Shown here: positions 10,440 through 21,303 of the stretch, one piece after another
How positions within the stretch are numbered: position 1 is the stretch's first letter
Layout of the letters: each line of letters begins with the position of its first letter
Assembly: GCA_029747585.1 (NCBI GenBank)
Contig: JAPEVF010000740.1
Coordinates: forward strand, 1-22,332
Reading direction: 5' to 3'
DNA: 22,332 nt
Origin: Pleurotus djamor
Lineage: Eukaryota; Basidiomycota; Agaricomycetes; Agaricales; Pleurotaceae
Made by a program: the position numbers and the translations under genes
Notes under the pieces: model-generated
What the model was told of the DNA's origin: nothing
Databases searched by the model: none
The model's input: only the letters and a program-made list of their open reading frames with translations

Positions 10440-13400
10440 ATGCCTTCTTCCATCAGTGCCCCGCGCACATCACACGACTATACTGAAGGGGCGTCGGCTA
10501 TAGACATCGACAACGCGCTCAGTAACTCAAGGCGGTCTAGGCGAAATTCACAACACAGTGCCCTGTATGGTGAAGATGGCGAAGGTGCAATGTTTTCCGG
10601 ACCTGGCCACTCCGTGCGCCCAAGTAGCGTCTCCCGAATGCACGTCGTAGATAGGCGGAGGAGTAGCGATAACTGGTCTCGAAGCCGACGGCGGAGTCAC
10701 GATTCTACCTTCTCCCCGACGCGACGCAACTCAAGTCGGCGCTCGACGAAAGATAGCGACAGCCAGGATGACATCGCTCTGACTGAGAGTGACTCGGAAG
10801 AGGATATTGGTGAAGGTCACTCAACACGGCGGGGAACTCGAATACGCAAATCTCCATCTCCCGAGCCTCGTCCAAGTGTCTTTGACAACTTCGCCAGCTT
10901 CTTCGGTCGTAGTCTGGACGTTCATCATGACCGTCGACCTTCGATATCTCGCAGGTCCTCTATATCTATTTCAAGGTCACATCGGAGCCGCCGCTCACAA
11001 GCCGGCTCAGAGTTCGGTTCGGAGAATGGTGACGATGACGATGACGAGGAACGTTGGGGTTACAATTCTGCGGACGAACTCTCTGATGAATCGAATGACC
11101 TAGCGGACAACGTATCTATCACAGCAAGTATGCGTCAGGACTCCGAGCCGGGTTCCCCAAACGGCCCATCCCTTCCGCTTCTTGCTGGTGACCCCTTCTT
11201 TGGTGGCGAAGCCCGCGTCGATATCGACATTCCCTTCACTTCGCTGGATCCCCCACCGCCAGGTCGACCGAGTCGGCAGACTATATACATCGCGAATGAG
11301 GATAACAACATCCGTTTCGTTGGCTTCGAGACACCACACATTCGTGAACACGCTTGGCGGATAGGATGCATTCTGAGCTTTGGCATTTTGGGCCTAATCG
11401 GACATTGGTTCCCTCGGTTATGGTTACGATGGGTTGCTCGAGAGAAAGCATTTGTCGACATATCAGATGGCTTCGTTGTTGTTGAGGTGAGCTTCGCTTT
11501 GAGCATCATACGCGCGCCTGCCTTGACCGTTGTGGAAGTCAGCCCATGGAGACTTTGCGATATGTCCTCTACGAAGACTGGAATACCCGTACGACTTGAC
11601 GACCGTCTTTCCTGAACGGATAGACACAGGGTCCAACGGTCATTTGGCGGATGGCTCATTACCCAAGGTTGTGCCAAATACGCTTGAGTATCTCGATGTT
11701 GTCGACTATCGCTACACGAGGTTCGCCCTTGACCCTCGGACAGGACTTTTCGCGATGGCAAAGTGAGTCAACAGTTATAGAGGGCGGACGCTCTATGTAT
11801 AATAGCTCTATAGAGATTGGAAAGACCCGTCTTGGACAGGCCAATCATCCGTTGTCAATGGCCTCCCTCAATCGACGAGGACTCAACGGCTCGTTCTCTT
11901 TGGCAGCAACGAAATTGATATTGAAGGAAAATCCACGTTAGGTTTACTGGTCGATGAGGTGTGTCGCTACAGCGTTCCACAACCCTCACCCCGATTTATG
12001 ACCCTTGTATACCCAGATCATCCATCCATTCTACATCTTTCAAATTGCTAGCATCGTGCTCTGGTCTTTTGATAACTATTATTATTATGCTTTTTGTATT
12101 GCTTTGATTTCGACTCTGAGCATTGTAACGACTCTCATTGACACTCGCAAAGTAGGTCCGAGTTTGTATCCGTCATTTGAGTATCTGCTGACATGGTTTA
12201 GACGATTGCACGGATGCGTGCCATGTCCCGATTTGTTTGCAAAGTTGACGTACTCGTCGACGGTATATGTATGTCCTCATGTTGAATGCTGGATCCTCTA
12301 TTCAATGATGCTCCAGGGCTGGAGCGCGATTCAACGCACCTTGTTCCTGGAGACCTTGTCAACCTCTCTCAATCTCAATTCCACACATTCCCTGCGGACA
12401 TGTTCTTACTGTGCGGTGACGCCATCATCAACGAAAGTATGTTAACTGGAGAAAGCGTACCTGTCAGCAAGGCCGCCATCAAAGACGAGGATATCGCACG
12501 CTGGAAGGATGTCGATGAACTGACTGGTGATGTCTCGAGGAGCTTTCTGTACTCAGGTACTCGTGTCATTCGTGTCCGAGGAGGCTTGGGTGCCAATGGT
12601 ATCTATGACCGTCCTGCATTAGCTGTCGTCGTGAGGACTGGTAAGATGTTCTACCACTCGTCGAACCATGCTCATGCTCGTTGGTAGGATTCAACACTAC
12701 GAAGGGCTCTCTTGTTCGATCTATGCTGTTCCCCAAGCCTATGGGATTCAAATTTTACAGGGACTCGATGAGGTTCATTGGCGTCCTTGCTGGTATCGCA
12801 GGCTTGGGCTTTTGTGCAAGTGCCGTGCAATTCATTAGACTAGGGGTATGTGAACACTTTCTATTGCAGTTGTCATTAATCTTACTCGAGGTTTAAGGTC
12901 AAATGGCACACTATTCTCATTCGAGCACTCGATCTCATTACCGTCGTCGTGCCGCCTGCACTTCCAGCCACCCTCTCTATCGGCACCAGCTTCGCTATCG
13001 GTCGACTACGGAAGCAAGGAATCTACTGCATTGCCCCTAGTCGAGTCAATGTTGCTGGGAAAGTCAATGTTTGCTGCTTTGACAAGACTGGAACTCTGAC
13101 AGAGGATGGGCTCGACATTCTTGGAGTACGAGGCCCAGAGCGAGGAGCTCAGCAGTTTGGCGAACTCATTGACCATGTCCACGACATACCACTAAGCAGG
13201 GATAAAGCATCATTCCTACACGCGATGGCTACTTGTCACTCGTTGAAGATGGTGGACGGCCAATTGATCGGGGATCCTCTCGATGTCAAGATGTTTGAAT
13301 TCACGAGATGGACTCTTGAAGAAGGCACTGTCGCTGGTACTGGTGTTATCAAGGCCCGTTCCGGAGCTATTCTCGAGCAAACAGCTCTTGTTCAGACGGT

Positions 13401-15716
13401 CGTACGACCTCCTGGAACTGGTCGCTTCAAGCTGGAGGATGCTCTCAAAGGAGCGGATAAGGTTCCCATCAATTTTACTTCTAAGAAGTTCAGTTCTGAT
13501 GCTCAAGTCCTTTAGCACGCACACTTCCTGGAGCTTGGTGTTATCCGTACGTTTGAGTTTGTATCTGCGCTACGGCGGATGAGTGTCGTCGTGAAGCGGT
13601 TGAAAAGTACTTCGATGGAAGTTTATGTCAAGGGCGCACCCGAGGTCATGAGCGAGATATGTGATCCGTCTACCTGTGCGTGGTTCATTCTACCCTTTAT
13701 CCTCTTGATGCTTAGGCCATCGCCGACAGTTCCTCACGACTACGTCGACTTGCTGTCGTACTATACGAGGCGTGGCTATCGAGTGATTGCTATTGCTGGG
13801 AAGAGCATCGACGGGCTCACTTGGCGTAAGGCGCAGCTCATGAAACGGTAATCGTATCCCCATAATCAGCCCACGACATGCTCCCTGACACTCCTAAACA
13901 ATCTACAGTGAGCAGATCGAGTCCGGGCTCACCTTCTTGGGTATCATCATCTTTGAGAACAAAATCAAACCGGGTACCCCTCCTGCCATCCAGGCTCTCC
14001 GATCGGCCCAATTGGCTTGCAGGATGATCACTGGTGACAATCCTCTCACCGCTGTGAGCGTGGCGCGTGAATGCAATCTTATCACTCAGACGGCCTACGT
14101 ATTCTCTCCAGTATTCATTCAAGGTCAGTACTTCTGGGAATCATGAATCTGGGATGTTGAGGGTTTGCTTTCACTTAGGTGGTCCTTCAACGCCAAACTC
14201 TCGGTTGGAGTGGTCCTGTATGGACGACCCAGATTGGAAGCTCGATTCGTACAGTTTGAAGCCCTTGACTCCACCACTTCATCGCACTGTCGAATCCGAC
14301 GATGACTTCGATTCTATGGATTACTCCCTTGTCATCACTGGCGACGTCTTCCGGTGGATGATCAGTTATGCTGGGCTAGAGACTCTCCATCGAGTGAGCA
14401 TTTCACAATTATGACATTGATTCTTCGCTGACATTCCGACCAGATGCTCATCAAGGCCCAAATATTTGCTCGGATGTCACCTGACGAGAAAAACGAAGTT
14501 GTCGAACGCTTGCAATCGCTAGGCTACACCGTACTCATGTGCGGTGATGGTGCGAATGACTGTGCTGCACTGAAAGCGGCGGACGTCGGAATTTCTTTGT
14601 CCGAGGCCGAAGCCAGTGTCGCTGCACCTTTCACAAGTAGCTTCCCGGATATTGGATGTGTGTTGGATGTCATCAAGGAAGGGCGCGCTGCACTTGTCAC
14701 CAGCTTCAGCTGCTTTAAGTATATGTACGTGCCATCCCAGATTGACATACATTGACGTATCTCTGATCTGAGCATAGGGCCTTGTACTCACTCATTCAAT
14801 TCACGACGATAACTTTATTATACTCCTTCGCGTCCTCTTTGGGTGATTTCCAGGTATGCTTCCGTTGTTTTGGTTCGTGTTCCGATGTGCTAAGGGACGG
14901 TATACAAAGTTCTTGTACATCGATCTCTTTATCATCATCCCTGTTGCTGTTACCAGTAAGTTGGTTCCGCTGCAAATATAAAGTCATGCTGACTGTTGCT
15001 TAGTGGGGCGAACTCTCCCATACCCCCGCATCCATCACAAACGACCAACAGCGAACTTGGTGTCGACCAAGGTGCTGTCCAGTATCATTGGTCAGATCAT
15101 CATTACCAGTGCAATACAGTTCTGGGTCTTTTTCTGGGTGCGAAAGCAAGAATGGTGCGTCTTCGGTTCCAGGTTTGAGAGGATACAAGCAGTTGATGCT
15201 CCTGCACCATGTAGGTATACACCTCCCCCGACCGACAATCCTACCGTCGGGGATCAACTTGAAGCGACCAATGACGAAAACAGTGTCCTCTTCCTCGTGT
15301 CCTGTTTCCAATACATCCTGGTTGCTGCAGTATTCAGCATTGGGCCACCGTACCGCAAGTCCATGTTGACAAATGGTGCGTGGACACTTTCACAAGGAGG
15401 ACACTTGGTGCTCACAACAACGAATGCAGGTTGGCTCATGGTCTCGCTGATTGTTCTGACGTTGTTCAATCTCTTGGTGTTATTATCACCACCCCAACCG
15501 ATAAGTGTCGTCTTGGAACTGATGCCCCTGCCGCTCGCTGGTCGCCTGCAGTTACTGTTGTGCGTCGTGATTAATGTGGGATTATCAATGACTTTCGAGA
15601 GATGGGGAGCCCCAGGAATTGCGAATTTGGTCGGTGGATTGGGAAGCTGCTTTAAGTGGAGTCGTCGGAGGTATCAGGATGGAAAGGCCTATAGAGCTGT
15701 GGATGATGGAACATAG
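10440..15716 (+). CDS. ypk9: P5B-type P-type ATPase (Ypk9/ATP13A2-like)
   Basis: Eighteen exons give 1455 aa: 10440-11486, 11539-11762, 11814-11958, 12017-12151, 12202-12262, 12317-12640, 12688-12845, 12898-13461, 13516-13675, 13730-13847, 13909-14123, 14179-14393, 14444-14724, 14778-14853, 14910-14955, 15004-15154, 15215-15375, 15430-15716 (TAG). Every join keeps frame. Visible P-ATPase motifs: TGES in the actuator (581-584), P5B-specific PPALP in membrane helix 4 (717-721), DKTGTLTE with phosphorylated Asp760, KGAPE in the nucleotide domain (925-929), TGDN (1020-1023), and GDGAND (1156-1161). [16 protein letters not shown] follows, also typical of P5B. The ~300-residue N-terminal tail is Arg/Ser-rich with an acidic run, before a membrane hairpin near residues 305-330. 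Family role: lysosomal/vacuolar polyamine and metal homeostasis (yeast Ypk9, human ATP13A2 polyamine exporter). Vacuolar location is inferred from the family. Confidence 0.95.
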
Positions 15717-16188
15717 ACCGAGCCTCTGTATATGTTGCGCCGAGATCGATATGAGACATGTTCGAGAGCTGCCTGAAATGCGTGTTGTCGGGCGTGGTGA
15801 TGGTGATTATGATTCAGGTTGCCACTGCCATTGTATCCAAGTGACCGGAGTCTTGCCGGTTTGTACTCCGCTGACATTGCACCGCGCTCTGAGAGTGAAT
15901 CTGGGCCTGAAATAGGGCCGCGCCCCATCTATGCGGGCCCTTTTGATGGTCTTGTTCCTGTGAGAGTGTTTCCTTTGGCAACGGCCCTTCGCCTTTCTCC
16001 TCCTCCTCCACCTCTTCTTCTTCCTCATTTCCTCCTCTTTTCTGTATTTCTTTCCTCCGCCCCGGGGGCTCTTCCAATCCTTTGCTTCTTGTCCAGAGGT
16101 CTCCCGCTGCACACGTCGAGAAACCGCCGGAATCGGGCTCAACGTTCATCTTGCAATTCGGCCCTCCTTCACCAATTATCTGTTCGAA
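15717..16188. other. intergenic, with a long pyrimidine-rich tract
   Basis: No exon is supported. The stretch at about 15985-16060 is almost pure C/T on the plus strand (repeated CTCCTCCT and CTTCTTCTT units). It lies 130-200 nt before the start of the next gene, so it may be a promoter CT-rich block, which is common in fungi. Confidence 0.6.
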
Positions 16189-17344
16189 ATGTCATTCTTT
16201 CATTTTCGCCGCGAAATGCTCCTCTTCCTCTTGATTCAGTGCTTTGTTCTGCACTCTTGCATGGTTTTCGCTCTCCCAACTCGTAGGCAGGCCACGGGGC
16301 AACCTACCACAGTTATGACGGTCAATCGGGCTCAGACGTACGTGATGGCATTGCTTTTTGGATGAAGACCAACTTGAATCTGTATTTTTTCAGCGTTGCC
16401 GGTACTATGATCGAAACTTGTATTATTACCCTCACACCGATCCTCGATACCAACGGTCAACCAGCCGTGGAGCAAGTTAGACAGTGCTCTATAACCATGG
16501 ATGCGGTTACACCACAGAACAACAACTCTAATAGTGCAATATCTTCCGCTGTGGATTCTGCGACACCCCCCGCGAGCTCTGCTACACCCGTCTCTTCAAC
16601 GGATGCACAAGCAACCAGCACACCAGCAGCTACAACTGCAACCGATACCACAGTTTCAGTGGCTTCGTCCACCGCTACTGACTCCTCAGCACCAACCACA
16701 TTATCTGTGGAGCCTACCTTTTCAGTTTCGAGCACTGTCGACTCTGCCGCAGCTGCCTCTACCACCAGCGTTGATGCTTCATCAACTGCATCAGTTATCA
16801 CCAACGAGGCGTTATCTGTGAATGTGCGTATGACCGCGTGTATATGTGCGATTCGCGTTTGACTTAATATTTCATTTCAGGGTGTTTCAACTGTATCTGT
16901 AGCTTCCTCCACGGCTTCGAACTCATCACCCACTGAATCCGCATCAGCCTCGCAAGCGACTACTACACCTGATGCGGCTAATAGTGCTTCAACTGCCAGC
17001 CCTTCAACCGCAGCAGATAACTCCCCAAGCTCGGTTGCGGGCTCGTCTGAAGCTGCCTCTGGCACGGCAGCTGCGGCTTCTGAATCGTCCAGTGCTGCTG
17101 CCGAGTTCGAACTCCCGGGGAAGAAATTGTCCGTGTTGCCTATCGGTCTGGGTGTATTTGCGGGTATATCGGTCATCGCCCTCATCGTCGTTGGCCTTGT
17201 TACATATGAGAGAACTAAGTACCGGAAGGTGCGTCCGCGCTTGGCTGTTTCAATGACCCACGAAATTAATTCCCCTTTTAGGCTTTCAGGCAACGAAAGC
17301 TCGCTGAATCTGGCGCGTCCATGGGATATGGTGGCATGGCGTAA
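16189..17344 (+). CDS. Ser/Thr-rich single-pass membrane protein (wall-sensor-like)
   Basis: Four exons, 16189-16337, 16394-16823, 16881-17228 and 17282-17344 (TAA), give 329 aa, all in frame. An in-frame ATG at 16216 is an alternative start; from either start the first ~35 residues form a signal peptide (MLLFLLIQCFVLHSC core). A short region with two Cys (METC-like ETCIITLTP; RQCSITMD) comes next. Residues ~85-270 are almost entirely Ser, Thr, Ala and Pro, expected to be heavily O-mannosylated. One membrane helix follows at about 278-300 (LPIGLGVFAGISVIALIVVG), then a short basic tail (YERTKYRK) ending GYGGMA. The architecture matches fungal Mid2/Wsc-type wall stress sensors, but there is no recognisable WSC domain. 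Function is therefore inferred from architecture only. Confidence 0.8.
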
Positions 17345-17694
17345 GCTCTTCCATTTTCAACAATCTTTTCGTCTGTTGACAAAGGAGCAGGCAACGTACC
17401 TAGAATGAATATACTTTTCGTTGTTAATTGGTTTTTATATATACGCTTGGTCGGCCCGGACGCTTCTTTCAGTACCGATCAAACAGCACAAACAGAACAG
17501 CATGCACTGCTTTGAGGCTCAGGCTGTTCACTCTTAAATTTGCAGCAAGCCTTTGACCGAAAGCCCCTACCTTCATTCACCTGTCGTCTTATGCATCCTG
17601 TTGATCATCTCACACTTACTTTTCTTGTCGATGACTGTATCGAATGGTGATTTTTTTCCTAGACTCCTCGCGCGTAGTCTAACACGCTCTCAGG
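17345..17694. other. intergenic, 3' UTR and promoter
   Basis: This 350-nt stretch is AT-rich at first and pyrimidine-rich near 17640-17660. I see no exon and no clear TATA box close to the ATG at 17695. Confidence 0.55.
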
Positions 17695-19014
17695 ATGACT
17701 AAATTGCCACCAGGCTTCACTCAAGAACTTCGGACACATCTCGATGAACATGAGCCCCCAGTTGACGAGGTCAGCGGAGTTCCTATTCTCGATTTCAATA
17801 ATTTCTGTTGCGGTAATTTCTCGATGTGAACGTATTTTTTGGTCGTTGTATTGAACTGTCTTCCTAGGGGCGCATGGTTTCTCGGTCCTCATTGTACGGT
17901 CGTCTCCTTAGGTATGACATCTCCTGACCCTTTAGCTTCAACAGGAAACACGCGAAGGAAAGCACGNCCCCCCGGTACACGTTGTTTGATGCTGGGCCTG
18001 ACTCTTCGTCCTTGCTCAGGAATCTGCAAGCGATGCATGTCTCTGCAGGCCAAATTGAGACCGTTGTCATCTCTCATTGGCATAGTGACCACACTGGTGG
18101 CTTACTCTCCTTTTTAGAGCACCGCGGCAAGAATCAAAGCGAAACCGAAGCTACGATTACACAACCTTGCATCGTGGATGTTCACCCCAGTCGTCCCAGT
18201 TTGAGAGGCATTGCTCCTGGTCCTGCCTTCAACAAGGTTATCTGTGCCCTGCCCGGAGACCCTACGTTTGAGGAGATCCAAGCCAAAGGCGGAATATTGC
18301 ATAAGCACTTTGAGGGCCACACTGTCGCCGGAGGCACTGTATGGGTTAGCGGCGAGGTTCCCAGGATCACCAGTTATGAGCAGGGAATTATGGGAGGACA
18401 GAGGTTCAACGAAAATTCTATGACATGGGAAGCTGAACAGGTATCACCGACAACAATCATTGCTCGTGTGCACACACACGCTAACTCTCCCATAGCATAT
18501 TATGGACGAACGCTTCGTCGTCATTGATGTAGCTGGCAAAGGCCTGGTTATCCTCAGCGCGTAAGTGTCTTGCAACGAAATCAATCTATAGAATGTGGCG
18601 TCATGACATTTCCGACAGTTGTTCTCATGCCGGAATTGTCAATGTAGTTAGGCATGCTGTTAGCACCTTCAACCGTCCCATTTACATGGTGCGTGCTCGT
18701 CTTGTCGCTCTCTCCATACTTTAAAACTCAATTTTCTCATTCCTCTCTGACATGGACAGATCATTGGTGGCCTTCATCTTGCTGGCCCAGAATTCGCTGA
18801 TCGCATAGCCCCTACCGTGGAGTTTCTCAGCCGCAAGGTGGTCCCTTCGCCGACCTATGTCCTTCCAATGCACTGTTCTGGTATGGCCGTCAAAATCGCT
18901 TTGGAGAAAGCTTTCGGAGAAGGCTGTGTCCCCGCCGGGGTTGGCGTGAAAATTCGACTTGATGGAGACCGTCAACATGACGCTCGACTTTTTCCACCTC
19001 GGTTTGACGACTAG
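17695..19014 (+). CDS. metallo-beta-lactamase-fold hydrolase, COG1237 type
   Basis: Six exons, 17695-17812, 17868-17898, 17945-18440, 18496-18560, 18619-18688 and 18760-19014 (TAG), give 344 aa in one frame. Metal-binding features are in the expected order: GAHGFSVLI strand, LFDAGPD, the HxHxDH motif HWHSDHTGG, then CSHAG, GGLHLAG and a final MHCSG. This order is that of proteins named 7,8-dihydropterin-6-methyl-4-(beta-D-ribofuranosyl)-aminobenzene-5'-phosphate synthase-like, first described in methanogens, where the reaction belongs to methanopterin synthesis. Fungi do not make methanopterin, so the real substrate here is unknown. The short exon 2 ends at a weak donor (GTCGTC, 17899); staying unspliced would hit a TAG within a few codons. 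One N (17967) falls in exon 3. Confidence 0.87.
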
Positions 19015-19263
19015 AGTATGTTATTTACCCGATTCGTGTTTATGGTACTGTGCACCCACTACCACTATCAGGATGGCAGCTAGTCATCGTCGTAATAGCA
19101 CTCTATTCAGTGATCGATCTCAGATCATCGGCTTGTTCTTGAAAACGTGCCTAAAGGTCAATTGAATACATTCCTACTCCAATCCTCGAACTGAGAAGTA
19201 ACTAGTAACCCGATGATTTCGATTTGGCTTCTAACGTTTATGCAAGCGCCCAATCTGTCTTTA

Positions 19264-19594
19264 GTAAATCGCTCCGTGCTAGCTAGACAGAACTTCGGGG
19301 TGGGCGATACCATCGTCCATGGCGGCGCTCATCATCCTCGCTTCGTTCATTTCCCGGACTCGTGGACCTTCGAGCACTAGTGTCACACACTTTGTCCACG
19401 AACCAATGATTGACATATCCTCCATGGAGTCTTCATTCGTGGTCGTCAAATTTCAAGGTCGGCTATCCGCTGGTTCCGTGACTATCTTCAGTATCACCGC
19501 AACACATGCAAGTCCTCGCCTACCTTCAATCCACGCTGGTTTTGAGCTTCTTCGTACCCACGAGACCTCCTCAGTACCCATGGACTCACAATGA
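19264..19594 (+). pseudogene. possible decayed coding fragment
   Basis: A frame from 19264 to a TAG at 19378-19380 reads like protein (ARQNFGVGDTIVHGGAHHPR), then breaks with several stops. A second frame from 19319 stays open for 91 codons to 19594. Neither has a clean start, donor or extension. It may be the remains of a gene, or chance. No family recognised. Confidence 0.2.
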
Positions 19595-19655
19595 TATATG
19601 ACTCCTAGCTGTGAAGTCACTTTATCTCGATTTCCAATGGTGCTCCAGTATTTTT

Positions 19656-19672
19656 CTCGATCAATGATCGAG
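19656..19672. repeat. perfect 7-bp inverted repeat (3-nt loop)
   Basis: CTCGATC, AAT, GATCGAG form a perfect hairpin about 640 nt past the hydrolase stop. It is short enough to arise by chance. No known site is recognised. Confidence 0.4.
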
Positions 19673-20520
19673 GCCCCCGATCACATTTTTTTTTACTTCC
19701 GCCGCCAATCGGGGTCTCGGGCCTGTGTGCGCTAAAATAGACGGGGGACGTGAGTTTTTTTCCTCTGATTCACCACTCGCGGTCACTTCCATGTTCGCTC
19801 TGTCAGCACGCTCCCGGCTTCATTTGTATCATCCTACTACAAGCGCCATCTTGCACAGCAGCGTACGACTGATGGTAATGTGATGAATTAAATCAGCAAC
19901 GCGCATCACACGTCGTCTATGTCGCCATCCCAGTGGTGGCAGATTATCAATGCTACCTTGTTTTCTTGACCATGAACCCGATCCTTTCGCTACGCCTTTC
20001 ATATAGGCCGGGTGCAGTTATATGGGAACGCCGTGGACTTCAAAGTGAGAGTGAGGCTCATTCGAGGTGAAGGAGTCAACGCCACTACAGGGATAACGCG
20101 TTCATTTCACGTTCACCGTAGTGCCTATGAACGCTCTGAGATAACGCTGACGCTGGCATTCTGTAAAGCCGAGCCGAGGGCTTCTTGATACGCTCGCATG
20201 TGGCATGCAATCATTGCACGGGAATATCAATACAGCCGACCACGAAGTTCGTGCTGCGAAATCAACTTCACACAACTTCAGTATGTATCCTGCTCAACAC
20301 AGACAAATGATGCTACTTACGCAACCGACCCATGGAGAAAATATCTCCATTTCCCACCGCTCACAGCATAGGATACCAAGCTTGCCTTAATCATGATTCA
20401 TGATTCCTGTAAAAGCCATCTGCTTCCATAGCACCATTTAGTGATCTCTTTCCCTATGTACACAAGAACCCAAGAGACAAGAACCCATTCCCCCTTGGAG
20501 TTGAGCGCCGAACGACCTAA

Positions 20521-20746
20521 ATTGCTGTCAGCTCAAGGAAGGCCTTCCCGGGAGATACATACACACCCTCATCATCGACATCAGAAGCCAAAGCGCCGCT
20601 GGGACTGATCACGACAGAAGGGGTATCCCTGTTATTCCCTGTTGTTCCCCCTATATAAGGGACGAATGAAATGGGAAATCAATCCGCGAATATTGGGAAA
20701 CTGAACCCGAATCGTTATGTACTTAACTTGTACTCAATACAATTAC
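20521..20746. repeat. imperfect target-site duplication around the LTR
   Basis: ATTGC at 20521-20525 and ATTAC at 20742-20746 directly flank the TGT...ACA element. They match at four of five bases, as expected for a 5-bp duplication with one later mutation. Confidence 0.45.
20526..20741 (+). mobile_element. probable solo LTR of an LTR retrotransposon (216 bp)
   Basis: The element starts TGTCAG and ends AATACA, giving the TG...CA ends of an LTR. It contains a TATA box (TATATAAGG, 20652-20660) about 90 bp before its end and a near-perfect tandem of CCCTGTTATT/CCCTGTTGTT at 20627-20646. Flanking 5-bp direct repeats support insertion. No reverse transcriptase, integrase or second LTR copy is seen in the window, so it would be a solo LTR left by recombination. 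The small size would suit a Ty1/copia-type or short gypsy LTR. The assignment is structural only. Confidence 0.55.
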
Positions 20747-21303
20747 AACGATATATACCCGAGGAGCTAAAGAACAGGTAAACCGAAAAAAGGATGGGAA
20801 GGGTTTACACATATCCTTCTAGAAGAACGACGTGGACGGAACGGGTTGAAGAGCAATAGGGGATAGGCAGCAAGGGAGCCAGAGAAGAGGGTTTTTGTGC
20901 ATGTGAAGGGGTACAACTTCTGCGAGTACTGGGAGAGTGTGGACAATGGGGATGGGATGGGATGGGGAGGATCGGAACGCTCAATGGAAATATGTAGATA
21001 CAAATTGGGAGGACGGGGGTAACTTGGACGGGGGAGGAAAGTTTATACATCCGAAAGGAGGGGTATGCATGCATGAGATGCAAATGGTATCAACCGCACG
21101 GCAAACGTAGAAAACGACGCTGTAAATGATACAAAAAACAATAAGTCAGAGGATAATCACAAAGTCAACCAATAGATAATGGTACACAAAAAGTCCGGTT
21201 TGCGAGAGAAAGTCATTGAGAAACGCGTCCATGCCTAGAAACGTTGTTGGATCGTGACAAAGCGGGGGGAAAGGGGGGATACGTTGCGAATGTGATGGAC
21301 GGC
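20742..21303. other. intergenic, 3' flank of the FAM72-like gene
   Basis: This purine-rich stretch on the plus strand includes a short GGGAT tandem (about 20947-20962). It should hold the 3' UTR of the minus-strand gene. No exon is supported; the open minus-strand frames here are C/T-rich low complexity. Confidence 0.55.

Larger units (their letters stand above)
19015..20520. other. gene-poor spacer
   Basis: About 1.5 kb lies between the hydrolase stop and the LTR-like element. Apart from the weak open stretch at 19264-19594 and the small hairpin at 19656, I see no exon with splice-supported extension, no RNA gene and no large repeat. A short palindromic stretch with repeated CATGATT occurs at about 20391-20406. 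Confidence 0.55.

Noticed and set aside
11135..11761. Minus-strand open frame of 208 codons
   Set aside because: It lies antisense to exons 1 and 2 of the P5B ATPase and crosses their intron without splice signals of its own.
15376..15429. In-frame read-through of the last P5B introns (one continuous frame 15003-15716)
   Set aside because: The frame stays open by chance, but splicing 15155-15214 and 15376-15429 restores family-like sequence (EWYTPPP; LTNGWLMV) with good GTGCGT donors.
15807..16149. Two minus-strand frames of 111 codons, rich in Glu, Lys and Arg
   Set aside because: They are translations of the pyrimidine-rich promoter tract read backwards; no start context, introns or conserved motif.
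16457..16804. Minus-strand open frame of 115 codons opposite the membrane protein
   Set aside because: It is the mirror of a Ser/Thr/Ala-rich exon, giving a Val/Ala/Glu-rich product with no splice support; the plus-strand model is complete.
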